Source of the DNA: Chitinophagales bacterium
GTDB lineage: Bacteria; Bacteroidota; Bacteroidia; Chitinophagales; Chitinophagaceae
NCBI GenBank assembly: GCA_017303415.1
Contig: JAFLBJ010000001.1
Coordinates: 2,666,001-2,730,000, forward strand
DNA length: 64,000 nucleotides
Direction: 5' to 3'
The notes below the pieces were generated by a model. The model was given only the letters and a program-made list of their open reading frames with translations. It was not told the DNA's origin and ran no database searches. Within the stretch, counting starts at the first letter, position 1. The number at the start of each line of letters is the position of its first letter. The translations under genes and the position numbers were made by a program. Shown here piece after piece: positions 8,660-18,212 of this stretch.

Positions 8660-8667
8660 TATTTTTG
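8660..8667 (+). promoter_or_regulatory. -7 box TATTTTTG for the 8685 gene
   Basis: Exact TAnnTTTG, 17 bases before the ATG at 8685. It is 13 bases from the opposite-strand box, so the two divergent promoters overlap. Confidence 0.5.
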
Positions 8668-8684
8668 TTGTTAAAATCTAACCC

Positions 8685-9200
8685 ATGGATATGAATGTCC
8701 TTAGCCTCATGATCTCGATCATCGCCCTGGTCGTGTCTGCTTTTACCTTTGTTTTATGGACCAAAGAAAGGAATAAACCGGCAAAAACCCCTCCGGTGGC
8801 GGAAGAATCCACCCGCCCGCTTCAGCTCCAGGCCTATGAGCGAATGGTGTTGCTGACCGAGCGTATAGCCCTTCCCAACCTGGTCAGCCGGGCCAACCAG
8901 TCGGGACTTGGTTCCGCCAAGGAGATGCAGATTCTCCTGCTCGAAAGTATCAAACAGGAGTTTGAATACAATGCCTCCCAGCAGATCTATGTCAGCCCCG
9001 TGGCCTGGGAAGCCGTAAAGAACCTGAAAGAACAGAACATGCTGATCATAAACCAGGTGGGAGCGGTGATGCCCGAGGGTGCTACCGGGCTTGACCTGAA
9101 CAAAGCGTTGTTGGATTTCTCGATGCAACAGCAAAAAGCGCCCCTGCACACAATCGTCCTGGAGGCCATCAATTACGAAGCCCGAAAACTGGTGAAGTAA
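8685..9200 (+). CDS. Membrane-anchored protein of unknown function, Bacteroidota-type
   Basis: A 171-residue protein I do not assign to a characterised family. Residues 4-25 form one hydrophobic helix ([20 protein letters not shown]) with a charged WTKERNKP after it, so the C-terminal ~140 residues should face the cytoplasm. That part is mostly helical, with the segments [20 protein letters not shown] and [20 protein letters not shown]. The mutase gene follows 76 bases later on the same strand. No catalytic motif is visible. Confidence 0.75.
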   Translation: MDMNVLSLMISIIALVVSAFTFVLWTKERNKPAKTPPVAEESTRPLQLQAYERMVLLTERIALPNLVSRANQSGLGSAKEMQILLLESIKQEFEYNASQQIYVSPVAWEAVKNLKEQNMLIINQVGAVMPEGATGLDLNKALLDFSMQQQKAPLHTIVLEAINYEARKLVK

Positions 9201-9276
9201 AGCAGGTCACCAACCAACCAAAATCATTTTCCGTTACGGCACAACGGTATACTTTCGACCCACTAATCCTGGTTTT

Positions 9277-10839
9277 ATGGAAGAAAATAAACGGTTCACT
9301 GATTCCGGAATAGAGATCAAACCCCTGTATACGGCCCCCGATGGCGCTATCCCTGTTACCTCTGAATTACCTGGCTCCTTCCCTTATACCAGAGGCGTTC
9401 AGGCAGACATGTACAGGGGAAAACTCTGGACAATGCGCCAATACGCGGGGTTCTCCACCGCCGAAGAAAGCAATAAACGTTACCATTACCTGCTTTCCCA
9501 AGGGGTGATGGGACTGAGCGTAGCCTTTGACCTGCCTACACAGATCGGATATGACAGCGATCATGCACTCGCAGATGGAGAAGTGGGAAAGGTGGGTGTA
9601 GCGATCGATAGCATCGATGATATGCAGGCCCTCTTCAAAGGCATCAAGCTGGAAGAAGTTTCAACCTCCATGACCATCAATGCCACCGGTTTTATTCTGC
9701 TGAGCTTGTATGTAGCCCTCGCGAAACAACAAGGAGCTGATCTCAAAAAGATCGCCGGAACCATCCAGAATGATATCCTGAAAGAATATGCCGCACGGGG
9801 TACCTATATATATCCGCCGAAACCTTCCATGCGCATCATCACGGATATCTTCGAATGGTGCAGCCGGGAGGTTCCCAAATGGAATACGATTTCCATTTCC
9901 GGTTACCATATCCGGGAGGCCGGTAGTACCGCTGTACAAGAGATCGCTTTTACCCTGGCCAACGGTAAAGCCTATGTAAAAGCCGCCCTGGAAAAAGGGC
10001 TTGATATCAATGTATTTGGTAAAAGGCTCTCCTTCTTCTTCAATGCCCATAATAACCTGTTTGAAGAAGTGGCCAAATTCAGGGCCGCTAGACGTATGTG
10101 GGCCCAAATGATGAAGGATCTGGGTGCCACCGACCAAAAGGCCATGATGCTCCGCTTCCATACGCAAACTGGTGGCAGCACACTCACGGCCCAACAACCT
10201 TTGAATAATATTTCCCGTGTTACTATTCAAACATTGGCTGCCGTAATGGGTGGAACACAAAGCCTCCACACCAACGGTTATGATGAGGCCCTGAGCCTTC
10301 CCACCGAAGAAGCAGCACGTATTGCCTTGCGTACGCAACAGATCGTTGCCTATGAAAGTGGTGTGGTTGATACGGTAGATCCATTGGCTGGAAGTTTTTA
10401 TGTGGAATCACTGACCCGCGAGATCGAAGAAGCTGCCTGGAAACTGATGGAAAAGATCGATGCGATGGGTGGCAGTGTGTCCGCCATTGAACAGGGCTTT
10501 ATCCAGGAAGAGATCGCGAAAAGCGCTTACGCCTATCAACGGCAGATCGAAGAGAATGAAAAGATCATTGTCGGTGTAAATAAATTTGAAAGTGGTGAGG
10601 CTGAACATATCCCCATTCTTAAGATCGATGACAATATCCAAAAACAACAGGTAGCCAAACTCACCGAATTTAAAAATAACCGCGACCGCGCCCGGGTTGA
10701 TCAATGTCTGCAAGACCTGAACGATAAGGCCGTTAGCGGAGAAAACCTGTTGCCTGTAGTGATCGAGGCTGTAGAGAACAAATGTACATTGGGCGAAGTG
10801 GCAGATGAACTGAGGGGTGTTTTTGGGGAATACCGATAG
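9277..10839 (+). CDS. Methylmalonyl-CoA mutase, catalytic large-subunit domain only
   Basis: Catalyses the B12-dependent rearrangement between methylmalonyl-CoA and succinyl-CoA, linking propionyl-CoA to the TCA cycle. The 520 residues cover the substrate-binding TIM barrel only; the cobalamin-binding domain (DxHxxG) is absent and must come from a separate small subunit not in this window. Residues diagnostic for methylmalonyl-CoA are present at the correct spacing: Y56 in RQYAGFST (equivalent to Tyr89 of the Propionibacterium enzyme), R174 in [10 protein letters not shown] (Arg207) and Y210-H211 in [10 protein letters not shown] (Tyr243-His244). Isobutyryl-CoA mutases carry Phe and Gln at the first two positions. 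A TACTTTCG sequence at 9250-9257 may be the -7 box. Confidence 0.9.
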   Translation: MEENKRFTDSGIEIKPLYTAPDGAIPVTSELPGSFPYTRGVQADMYRGKLWTMRQYAGFSTAEESNKRYHYLLSQGVMGLSVAFDLPTQIGYDSDHALADGEVGKVGVAIDSIDDMQALFKGIKLEEVSTSMTINATGFILLSLYVALAKQQGADLKKIAGTIQNDILKEYAARGTYIYPPKPSMRIITDIFEWCSREVPKWNTISISGYHIREAGSTAVQEIAFTLANGKAYVKAALEKGLDINVFGKRLSFFFNAHNNLFEEVAKFRAARRMWAQMMKDLGATDQKAMMLRFHTQTGGSTLTAQQPLNNISRVTIQTLAAVMGGTQSLHTNGYDEALSLPTEEAARIALRTQQIVAYESGVVDTVDPLAGSFYVESLTREIEEAAWKLMEKIDAMGGSVSAIEQGFIQEEIAKSAYAYQRQIEENEKIIVGVNKFESGEAEHIPILKIDDNIQKQQVAKLTEFKNNRDRARVDQCLQDLNDKAVSGENLLPVVIEAVENKCTLGEVADELRGVFGEYR

Positions 10840-10882
10840 AGGGTGAATTTACCGCCAAGGCCGAAATTCTCTATCTTAGCCC

Positions 10883-12844
10883 ATGCGCTTCACAATTCTC
10901 TTTTTCCTTTTTCTCCCGCTCTTTAGCCTGGGTCAGGTAAAAGAACTTCAGTCACCGGACAGGACGATCCGCGTTTCCATTTCCATTTCAGATTCGATCG
11001 CCTATAAAGTGGAGGTAGATGGCCATCAGGTATTGAACTATTCTGCCATGGACATGATCGTATCGGGAATGCCACTGGGAAAAAAAGCAAAACTTAAGAA
11101 AACACAATACCGCGAAGGCCGGGATACTATCCTCTCCCCAGTTCCTGAAAAAAGAACCCGTATTCCGGACCGGTACAATGAACTCTCCCTTATTTTTTCC
11201 AATGGGTTTTCGTTACAATTCAGGGCCTATGATGATGGCGTGGCCTATCGCTTTCAATTACAAAAGAAGGACAGTGTCTATATCCAGTCCGAACGAGCTA
11301 CCTATCAATTCCCGGAAAATCATCTTGTATATTACCCGAGGGTCGTAAAACGGGATAACTTGGATATTTTTCACACCAGCTTTGAGGAGCCTTATCAGAT
11401 CAAAGCGATGGATAGTGTTCCCGCAGAGGACCTGGCCTTTAGTCCGGTACTGGTGAAACCGGCCACAGGCCCTAAACTCCTGCTCACTGAATCCGATCTC
11501 GAGGATTATCCGGGTATGTTCATTTCCCGGGGGGAAGGCCTTTCATTAAAAGGCGTATTTGCCCCTTTCCCGTTGGAAGAAAAAATGACGGAGGGAGAAT
11601 TTCCCCAGTACGTGGTCACCAAACGCGCGGATTATATTGCCTATACCAATGGCTCCAGGTCCTTTCCCTGGCGGGTGATGGTGATTGCTCGTCATGATAA
11701 AGAACTACCCGGAAATGATCTCGTATATCGCCTGGCACCTCCTTCCCGGATCGGGGATGCATCCTGGGTCAAACCCGGCAAGGGTACGGATGAATGGATC
11801 ATCGGTATCAATCTATTTAATGTGCCTTTTAAAGCAGGGATCAATACTGCCACCTATAAATTTTATATTGATTTTGCCAAGCGTTTTGGGTTTGAACGCA
11901 TCATGATGGATGCAGGCTGGAGTGATTATAAGGACCTCTTCAAGATCCATCCGGATATTAATATGGAAGAGATCAGCCGTTATGCCCGCGAGAAAGGGAT
12001 CAAACTCAGTATGTGGACATTGGCCCTGACCCTGGAAAAACAACTGGAACCCGCCCTGGAGCAATTCAACCGCTGGGGGGTGGATTTTATCATGACCGAT
12101 TTTATGGACCGGGATGACCAATCCATGGTTGGATTTTATCACAATATAGCCAAGGCTTGTGCCCGGCATAAGATCATGGTCATGTTTCATGGTGCTTTCA
12201 AACCGGCAGGGTTTAACCGGACCTACCCGCATGCGGTAACACGCGAAGGGGTATTGGGTTCGGAATACAATATCTGGAGCGAGAAAGCCACACCGGATCA
12301 CAATCTGCTTCTCCCCTTTATCAGGATGGTATCAGGACCTATGGACTATGAACCCGGTATCCTGGACAATGCGACCAAAGAAACCTTTCGGCCCATTGGG
12401 AATAAGGTAATGGCCCCGGGAACTCGTGCCCACCAACTCGCTATGTTCGTGGTATATGAAAGTCCCATTCAGATCTTTTCCGGTAATCCTTCGGCCGGTC
12501 TTTTAGAGCCTGCCTTTATGGAGCTACTGGGAAGTATCCCTACAACCTGGGACGAAACGATTATACTGGACGCAATATTGGGAGAGTACATCATCACCGC
12601 CAGACGAAAAGGCAATGATTGGTTTATCGCCGGAATGACCAATTGGACAGCCCGGGACCTGACCCTGGATCTGGGTTTCCTCGATTTCAGAGAATATGAT
12701 ATAACCGTCTGCCTGGACGGGGTGAATGCAGACCGGTATGCTTCAGACCACATCCTCAAGCAGTACCGCGATTACAGGCCCGAAAAATTAACTTTACATC
12801 TCGCCCCGGGTGGGGGATTTGTTTTTCGAATAAGAAAGCCATAG
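10883..12844 (+). CDS. Glycoside hydrolase family 97 protein
   Basis: Exported enzyme of the GH97 alpha-glucosidase/alpha-galactosidase family (SusB relatives). The 653-residue protein starts with signal peptide MRFTILFFLFLPLFSLGQ, then the N-terminal beta-sandwich, the catalytic barrel (MMDAGWSDYKDLFKIHPDIN, then GVDFIMTDFMDRDDQ, then VTREGVLGSEYN) and a C-terminal beta domain. The Asp-rich FMDRDDQ at the end of a barrel strand resembles the nucleophile region of retaining members rather than inverting SusB, but that is an inference. No SusC/SusD pair is adjacent. The -7-like box TATCTTAG (10872-10879) ends only 3 bases before the ATG. Confidence 0.88.
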   Translation: MRFTILFFLFLPLFSLGQVKELQSPDRTIRVSISISDSIAYKVEVDGHQVLNYSAMDMIVSGMPLGKKAKLKKTQYREGRDTILSPVPEKRTRIPDRYNELSLIFSNGFSLQFRAYDDGVAYRFQLQKKDSVYIQSERATYQFPENHLVYYPRVVKRDNLDIFHTSFEEPYQIKAMDSVPAEDLAFSPVLVKPATGPKLLLTESDLEDYPGMFISRGEGLSLKGVFAPFPLEEKMTEGEFPQYVVTKRADYIAYTNGSRSFPWRVMVIARHDKELPGNDLVYRLAPPSRIGDASWVKPGKGTDEWIIGINLFNVPFKAGINTATYKFYIDFAKRFGFERIMMDAGWSDYKDLFKIHPDINMEEISRYAREKGIKLSMWTLALTLEKQLEPALEQFNRWGVDFIMTDFMDRDDQSMVGFYHNIAKACARHKIMVMFHGAFKPAGFNRTYPHAVTREGVLGSEYNIWSEKATPDHNLLLPFIRMVSGPMDYEPGILDNATKETFRPIGNKVMAPGTRAHQLAMFVVYESPIQIFSGNPSAGLLEPAFMELLGSIPTTWDETIILDAILGEYIITARRKGNDWFIAGMTNWTARDLTLDLGFLDFREYDITVCLDGVNADRYASDHILKQYRDYRPEKLTLHLAPGGGFVFRIRKP

Positions 12845-12866
12845 ACCCAACTACACAATAATTTTT

Positions 12867-14384
12867 ATGAAAAAAGTATTTCTCTTCGGATTACTCCTTA
12901 TAGGTTTTTCTGGCCTGCAGGCCCAACTACCTTCCTTTATAAACGACAGTCTGGATGCCTATGTCGGGCGCGGGCTTAAAGAATGGGACCTGCCAGGATT
13001 GGCCCTGGTGATCGTTAAGGATGGCCAGGTGGTCATGATGAAGGGATATGGAGAGCGGGACATCAACACCCATGAACCGGTGAATGAGCATACCCAGTTC
13101 ATGATTGCCAGCAATACAAAACTTTTCACCGGTATAGCCCTCGCCAATCTCGCCTTTGAAAAAAAACTATCCCTGAATGATAAGATCACTAAATATTACC
13201 CCTGGTACCGGCTGTACGATAGTCTTTCTTCTGCTTCAGTGACCATCCGGGATATGCTTTCTCATCGGTTGGGTACCAAAACTTTTCAGGGTGACTTTAC
13301 TTTTTGGAACAGCACCTTAAGCCGGGAGGAGGTCATGCGGCGGATGCGCTTGCTGCAACCGATCGGTCTGTTTCGCCAGGACTATGGTTATTGCAATAGT
13401 TGTTTCCTTACGGCCGGTGAGGTTATTCCTAAAGTAACGGGTACCCCTTGGGAAACCTACATCACAGAAAAACTTATCAATCCCCTCGGCATGACCCGTA
13501 CCACGGCCATTTCAAGGGGCATGGAGACCCGGGAAAATGTTTCCCGGCCCTATACCACCAGCTATACCGGAACCCTGCAACGCGTTCCTTACGACCAATG
13601 GGATAACCTGGGGCCTGCAGCCAGTATTGTAAGTACGGTAAATGACTTGTCCCATTGGCTCCAATTCCAACTCGATAGCGGGAAATACCAGGGAAAACAA
13701 GTACTCCCCTTTCAGGTGCTCCTTTCCACCCGGGATGTAAATATCAGTACGGGTAGTCGTCGCTCTTCTGCCTTCCCCATTCATTTCCGGGGTTATGGAC
13801 TGGGGATTTTTGCAGCCGATTATAATGGCCGGCAAATTTACTGGCATACCGGCGGTGCAGCGGGAATGGTAAGTAATGTTTGTTTTGTGCCCGAAGAAAA
13901 TCTGGGAATTGCCATCCTGACGAATAATGACAACCAGTCCTTCTTTGAAGCCCTCCGGTACCAGATACTGGATGCTTATCTTAATGTACCGTATGTAAAC
14001 AGAAGCCATCAATTCCTGACGGGCGCTAAAGCGGAAGCCAAAGCACAATTGGACCAGATTGCTCAATGGAGGGCCCGGATCATGGGTAAACAACCCGAAC
14101 TTCCCTTGGAAGAATATGCAGGGCATTATACGCACCCCCTGTATGGCGATCTGCAAATAAAAGCCGAAGGGGAAGGTTTAGCAGCCGTTTTCAAAAGTCA
14201 CAAGGACCTTGTAGCAGGCATGCGGTACATGGATAACGGAGAGTGGTTTATGCAATACAAGAATATCGAATACGGCATTTTTGCCATTTCGTTCCATATC
14301 GAAAACAAGAAAGTAAAATCGGTGGAAATGCGGGCCAATGAATTCGTAGAATTCGATGCCTATGTCTTTGAGAAGGTCAAATAA
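12867..14384 (+). CDS. Secreted serine hydrolase, class C beta-lactamase/penicillin-binding family
   Basis: A 505-residue exported protein with signal peptide (about residues 1-19) and a beta-lactamase-fold domain. The SxxK nucleophile motif is S82-N-T-K85 in MIASNTKLF; the YxN motif is YCN in DYGYCNSCF; the third motif is HTGGAAG. A C-terminal domain of about 100 residues (EEYAGHYTHPLYGDLQIKAE onward) resembles the DUF3471 module that often follows this fold. Such proteins are usually esterases or D-amino acid peptidases rather than antibiotic resistance enzymes. It starts 22 bases after the GH97 gene and is probably cotranscribed. Confidence 0.88.
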   Translation: MKKVFLFGLLLIGFSGLQAQLPSFINDSLDAYVGRGLKEWDLPGLALVIVKDGQVVMMKGYGERDINTHEPVNEHTQFMIASNTKLFTGIALANLAFEKKLSLNDKITKYYPWYRLYDSLSSASVTIRDMLSHRLGTKTFQGDFTFWNSTLSREEVMRRMRLLQPIGLFRQDYGYCNSCFLTAGEVIPKVTGTPWETYITEKLINPLGMTRTTAISRGMETRENVSRPYTTSYTGTLQRVPYDQWDNLGPAASIVSTVNDLSHWLQFQLDSGKYQGKQVLPFQVLLSTRDVNISTGSRRSSAFPIHFRGYGLGIFAADYNGRQIYWHTGGAAGMVSNVCFVPEENLGIAILTNNDNQSFFEALRYQILDAYLNVPYVNRSHQFLTGAKAEAKAQLDQIAQWRARIMGKQPELPLEEYAGHYTHPLYGDLQIKAEGEGLAAVFKSHKDLVAGMRYMDNGEWFMQYKNIEYGIFAISFHIENKKVKSVEMRANEFVEFDAYVFEKVK

Positions 14385-14423
14385 AACTAAAAGCTAATAG
14401 CTATTGGCTATTAGCTTTTAGTT
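14385..14423. terminator. 16-bp perfect hairpin of AGCTAAT words
   Basis: AACTAAAAGCTAATAG (14385-14400) pairs perfectly with 14408-14423 around a 7-base loop. It begins on the base after the stop codon and lies between convergent genes, so it is probably a bidirectional terminator. The words AGCTAAT/AGCTATT recur at six other loci in the window. Confidence 0.75.
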
Positions 14424-14443
14424 AATGCAGGAACTCCCTGGTC

Positions 14444-14824
14444 TTACATCCACTTGGCCAGGTAATCATTGAATTCGTGCCGAAGGCCATTCATCACGCG
14501 CTCAAAATCCTCGTACTTTTCTTTTAGCACTTTTTTCTCCACCACAAGCAGGTCATTCACATGACCGGTGTGGTGCAGCACATCGTGGTTGACCTCATCG
14601 GCAAAATGGTTCATTTCGTGCTTTAGTTCATCGATATTGTTCCGCTGCACGATAAACTGGTTCTGGAAATGTTCGATACCCTGGCGGGCCTCGAAGCTGG
14701 TGTTTTTGGTTGCGACCTCCGTCAACCTGGATTGGAGGTTGCGGATTTCTTCCTTATAGAATTCAAGGCTTTTTTGCCAGACTTTATGATCGCTGCTGAT
14801 ACGGGTGATACTGGAGTAACTCAT
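14444..14824 (-). CDS. Small coiled-coil protein of unknown function
   Basis: A 126-residue soluble protein without signal peptide. Most of it looks like long amphipathic helices: WQKSLEFYKEEIRNLQSRL, then a histidine- and acid-rich middle (HEMNHFADEVNHDVLHHTGH) and VVEKKVLKEKYEDFERVMN. The histidines and acids could bind metal, but no known motif is seen. I do not recognise the family. It stands alone on the minus strand between the hydrolase gene and glnS. Confidence 0.7.
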   Translation of the reverse strand: MSYSSITRISSDHKVWQKSLEFYKEEIRNLQSRLTEVATKNTSFEARQGIEHFQNQFIVQRNNIDELKHEMNHFADEVNHDVLHHTGHVNDLLVVEKKVLKEKYEDFERVMNGLRHEFNDYLAKWM

Positions 14825-14943
14825 ACCGGGTAATTTTACTTAAAAGTATTATCCCAATATGGCTTTACCGATGAGCGTAGTCACAGAATTGACTGATTGT
14901 TGTAACCAATCACATGATATACACACATGACAAATATCCTTGT

Positions 14944-16623
14944 CTATGACTTGGATACTTCCCTGGCCCAACCATCTTTCAAGGTCACGGTGCGGTTAAA
15001 GATGAGTTTATCCGATGTGGCATCCTTGTCAAGGCAGTAGTATCCTTTCCGTAGGAATTGAAAGCGATCCTGGAGATTGGCCGTGCGAAGCGAAGGTTCT
15101 GCATAGCCCTTGACTACTTTCAATGAATCGGGATTGAGATACTCTTTAAAATCTCCTTCTTCATCGGTAGGGTCCTCCACGCGGAACAGGCGGTCATACT
15201 CCCGCACTTCCACTTCCACCGCATCGGGTGCATTCACCCAATGCAAGGTGCCTTTAACTTTTATCCCACTGGTATCGGATCCGCTACGGCTGTCCGGCAA
15301 ATAGGTACAATGCAGTTCCTGAATGGTTCCGTCGGCCGCCTTGATCACCTCTTCGCAGCGGATGATATAAGCCCCTTTAAGTCGAACCATCTGGCCCGGC
15401 GCCAATCGAAAATATTTCTTGGGTGGATTCTCCATGAAATCTTCCCGTTCGATCAATATCTCGCGGCTAAACCCAATGGCCCTGTCACCGGTGGAGGGAT
15501 CCTCCGGATTGTTTTCTATTTGAAGAGTCTCGGTACCCGCCCCTTCCGGCCAATTGATGATCACCACTTTTACAGGATCAAATACCACCATTCGCCGAAG
15601 GGCGATTTTATTCAGGTGTTCCCGCACACAAAACTCCAGCACACCTACATCCACCAGGTTATCTCTTTTGGCAATACCGATACGGTCACAAAAATCGCGT
15701 ATGCTGTCGGGGGTATACCCTCTCCGGCGCAACCCGCTGATGGTGGGCATACGGGGGTCGTCCCAACCACTCACATATTTCTCGTTTACTAATTGCAGCA
15801 ATTTTCGTTTACTCGTTACCGTATAGTTCGTATTCCGGCGCGCAAATTCATATTGATGCGATGGATAGATCTCCAGTTTTTCGATCAGCCAGTCATACAA
15901 TTCCCGGTGCGGCACAAACTCCATCGTACAAATGGAATGTGTCACCTCTTCAATGCTATCACTTTGCCCGTGGGCAAAATCGTACATCGGATAGATACAC
16001 CATTTATCCCCTGTCCGGTGATGATGGGCATGTTTGATCCGGTACAATACAGGGTCACGCATCAGCATATTGATATGCCCCATATCGATCTTTGCACGAA
16101 GGGTCCGGCTTCCATCGGGAAATTCTCCATTCTTCATCCGGGTAAAAAGGTCCAGGTTCTCCTCCACTGACCGGTCACGCCAGGGGCTGTTCTTACCCGG
16201 CTCGGTCGGGGTTCCTTTCATAGAAGCCATTTCCTCACTGGTGCTGTCATCCACATAGGCCAGGCCTTTTTTAATCAGGACAAGGGCATATTCGTAGAGG
16301 GAATCAAAATAATCGCTGGCATACCGCTCATGCTCCCAGGTAAAACCCAGCCAGCGAACATCTTCCTTGATGCTATCCACATATTCAGTCTCTTCCGTAG
16401 TGGGATTGGTGTCGTCAAACCGGAGGTTGGTATAACCGGGAAAGGTCTTGGTGAGCCCAAAATTGAGACAGATGCTACTGGCATGGCCGATATGCAAATA
16501 GCCGTTGGGCTCAGGGGGAAAACGGGTGACGATCCGGGTATATTTCCCGCTTTTCAGGTCATTCTCAATGATTTCTTCGATGAAATTCAGGCTCCGTTCA
16601 TCATTTTTGACTTCTTCGCTCAT
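14944..16623 (-). CDS. glnS: Glutaminyl-tRNA synthetase
   Basis: Charges tRNA-Gln with glutamine in the cytoplasm. The 559-residue class I synthetase has the HIGH signature in [20 protein letters not shown], the family-typical [17 protein letters not shown] and [19 protein letters not shown], and the KMSKS-equivalent in [12 protein letters not shown]. The C-terminal two beta-barrel anticodon-binding domains follow. YDFAHGQSD and DDTNP favour GlnRS over a GltX-type enzyme. Length is normal. A TATATTTG box lies just upstream. Confidence 0.97.
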   Translation of the reverse strand: MSEEVKNDERSLNFIEEIIENDLKSGKYTRIVTRFPPEPNGYLHIGHASSICLNFGLTKTFPGYTNLRFDDTNPTTEETEYVDSIKEDVRWLGFTWEHERYASDYFDSLYEYALVLIKKGLAYVDDSTSEEMASMKGTPTEPGKNSPWRDRSVEENLDLFTRMKNGEFPDGSRTLRAKIDMGHINMLMRDPVLYRIKHAHHHRTGDKWCIYPMYDFAHGQSDSIEEVTHSICTMEFVPHRELYDWLIEKLEIYPSHQYEFARRNTNYTVTSKRKLLQLVNEKYVSGWDDPRMPTISGLRRRGYTPDSIRDFCDRIGIAKRDNLVDVGVLEFCVREHLNKIALRRMVVFDPVKVVIINWPEGAGTETLQIENNPEDPSTGDRAIGFSREILIEREDFMENPPKKYFRLAPGQMVRLKGAYIIRCEEVIKAADGTIQELHCTYLPDSRSGSDTSGIKVKGTLHWVNAPDAVEVEVREYDRLFRVEDPTDEEGDFKEYLNPDSLKVVKGYAEPSLRTANLQDRFQFLRKGYYCLDKDATSDKLIFNRTVTLKDGWAREVSKS

Positions 16624-16630
16624 AGGTCTA

Positions 16631-16638
16631 CAAATATA
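16631..16638 (-). promoter_or_regulatory. -7 box TATATTTG for glnS
   Basis: Exact TAnnTTTG on the minus strand, 7 bases before the glnS ATG at 16623, giving an almost leaderless message. Confidence 0.5.
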
Positions 16639-16680
16639 TGAAAAAGAGGGCCTCCTGTTTCAAATACCGCCTTCCGGGTA

Positions 16681-16710
16681 TTGCCAGACCCGGGACAGGG
16701 AGTAGATTTG
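16681..16710 (+). promoter_or_regulatory. Promoter TTG-N19-TAGATTTG for the 16728 gene
   Basis: TTG at 16681-16683 and TAGATTTG at 16703-16710 have the spacing expected of Bacteroidota housekeeping promoters. The ATG is 17 bases downstream. It fixes the start at 16728; the longer open frame from 16638 would include the promoter. Confidence 0.65.
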
Positions 16711-16727
16711 ACCCAAAATCACCGATC

Positions 16728-17129
16728 ATGAAACTCAAGCTCCTGTTCCTGCTCGCCATTCCCTTTATCATGTCCTCCTCTTTTGTTAAAGCCAAAAAAG
16801 GAAAACTGACCATCACCTATACAACCGTAGGTACAAATGAAGGCTATTCCTATGTTTCCAAAATGAATGTTTATATCGATGGCACCCTGGTATCCACCGG
16901 ACCTGAGAAAGACCAGCAGCAGAAGAACAGCTTCTCCATCACCGTACCGCAGGGTTCACATGAAATCAAATGCCTGCTCCTCGCCCTCTATGAAGGCAAA
17001 TGGGAAGAACGCACCGTAGATAATAACTACAGTTTTGATTGGACATATGAAGGCACCCTTGAATTCAAGAAGAAAAACACACTCGACCTGGAGTTTAATA
17101 TTACCGAGAATAAGGTGGTGGTGAAGTAA
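16728..17129 (+). CDS. Small exported protein of unknown function
   Basis: A 133-residue protein with signal peptide MKLKLLFLLAIPFIMSSSFVKA. The mature part looks all-beta: KLTITYTTVG, MNVYIDGTLVSTGPE, FSITVPQGSHEIKCLLLALY and LEFNITENKVVVK. This resembles a single immunoglobulin-like or PEGA-type domain, but I cannot name a family. It precedes the bestrophin gene, which has its own promoter. Confidence 0.72.
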   Translation: MKLKLLFLLAIPFIMSSSFVKAKKGKLTITYTTVGTNEGYSYVSKMNVYIDGTLVSTGPEKDQQQKNSFSITVPQGSHEIKCLLLALYEGKWEERTVDNNYSFDWTYEGTLEFKKKNTLDLEFNITENKVVVK

Positions 17130-17141
17130 CCGATTGGGGAG

Positions 17142-17171
17142 TTTGAAAATTCGCGCGGCTCCCTATCTTTA
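17142..17171 (+). promoter_or_regulatory. Promoter TTTG-N18-TATCTTTA for the bestrophin gene
   Basis: TTTG at 17142-17145 and TATCTTTA at 17164-17171 form a good -33/-7 pair. The ATG follows only 4 bases after the -7 box, so the transcript should be leaderless or nearly so. Confidence 0.6.
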
Positions 17172-17175
17172 CTCT

Positions 17176-18057
17176 ATGATCACCTACAATCCCAAAGACT
17201 GGTTCACTTTCATATTCCGCCTCCACAGGTCCGACACGATCCGGAAGCTGTTTCCTATGATCCTGGCCATGGCGGCCTACAGTTGGCTGGTGGCCTATCT
17301 CGAACTCGAATATTGGGATCTTTCTAAAGATAGTTATGTCCGCAACCTGACCCTGTTACACAACCTCCTGGGCTTTGTCCTCTCCATGCTCCTTGTCTTC
17401 CGCACCAACACGGCCTATGACCGCTGGTGGGAAGGTCGTAAACTCTGGGGCAGCCTCGTGAACAATAGCCGAAACCTGGCCATTAAGATCAAAAGTTTCC
17501 TGCCGGAGGACAAGAACACCCTGCAGTATTTTCACAAGACCCTCTCTCTTTATGCCTCCACGCTGGCCCACCACCTGCATGCGGAGAAGACAAGACTGGC
17601 CCTGGATGAAAAGGATCATCCTGAATTGGAGACGATTGATGTATCCAAACATGTACCCAACCAGGTGGCCCTGCTAATGATGCAACGGGTTACGCGTCTT
17701 TATAAGGAGCAAAAGATCACAGGTGATCAGCTTATCGTGCTGAATGAAGAGCTGCGTTCTTTTACAGATATCTGTGGGGCCTGTGAGCGTATACGAAATA
17801 CCCCTATCCCCTACTCGTATAGCGTGTTCCTGAAAAAATTCATCTTCTTCTATATCATGTCCCTGCCCTTTGGCTTTGTCTTCAGCCTGGGGTATTATGT
17901 TATTCCCGTGGTAACATTTATATTCTATGTTCTTTCCAGCCTTGAATTGATCGCCGAAGAAATCGAAGATCCTTTTGGAAAAGATGCCAATGACCTGCCA
18001 ACCGAAAAAATTGCGGCAAATATCAAGGTACACACCGGCGAAATCCTGGCCTCCTAG
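17176..18057 (+). CDS. Bestrophin family ion channel (UPF0187/YneE type)
   Basis: A 293-residue inner-membrane protein of the bacterial bestrophin family, which form pentameric ion channels. Family features: a first membrane pair after SDTIRKLFPMILAMAAYSWL, the FRTNTAYDRWWEGRKLWGSLVNNSRN signature split around residues 75-100 (FRTNTAYDRWWEGRKLWG), a cytoplasmic helical middle, a second membrane pair (IFFYIMSLPFGFVFSLGY) and the C-terminal EEIEDPFGKDANDLP motif. Start at 17176 is chosen because the promoter overlaps the longer frame from 17134. Confidence 0.93.
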   Translation: MITYNPKDWFTFIFRLHRSDTIRKLFPMILAMAAYSWLVAYLELEYWDLSKDSYVRNLTLLHNLLGFVLSMLLVFRTNTAYDRWWEGRKLWGSLVNNSRNLAIKIKSFLPEDKNTLQYFHKTLSLYASTLAHHLHAEKTRLALDEKDHPELETIDVSKHVPNQVALLMMQRVTRLYKEQKITGDQLIVLNEELRSFTDICGACERIRNTPIPYSYSVFLKKFIFFYIMSLPFGFVFSLGYYVIPVVTFIFYVLSSLELIAEEIEDPFGKDANDLPTEKIAANIKVHTGEILAS

Positions 18058-18063
18058 CCTTTT

Positions 18064-18183
18064 TTCTTCGTGATCTTCGTGTACCCTTTGTGTCCTTCGT
18101 GTCCTCCTACGCCAGACTTGCGTAGGAGGACACGAAGGACACGAAGGACACAAAGGGAGCACAAAGGACACGAAGATCACGAT
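18064..18183. repeat. Nonamer palindrome of TTCGTGTCC words
   Basis: A near-continuous inverted repeat of 120 bases with a 7-base loop at 18113-18119. The inner 22 bases (18091-18112 and 18120-18141) are perfectly complementary; the outer parts pair with one extra 9-base unit in the right arm (18142-18150) and a small insertion. The words TTCGTGATC, TTTGTGTCC and TTCGTGTCC have a 9-base period. It follows the bestrophin stop by 6 bases and lies upstream of a codirectional gene. Confidence 0.85.
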
Positions 18184-18212
18184 GGGAATTTTGTAACTTG
18201 GCAAAAAAAAGC

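Noticed and set aside
9201-9276. Cobalamin riboswitch before the mutase
   Set aside because: The gap is only 76 bases and shows no B12-box-like structure.
12867-14384. Antibiotic-resistance beta-lactamase
   Set aside because: The C-terminal extra domain and overall pattern fit the general serine hydrolase group; resistance cannot be claimed.
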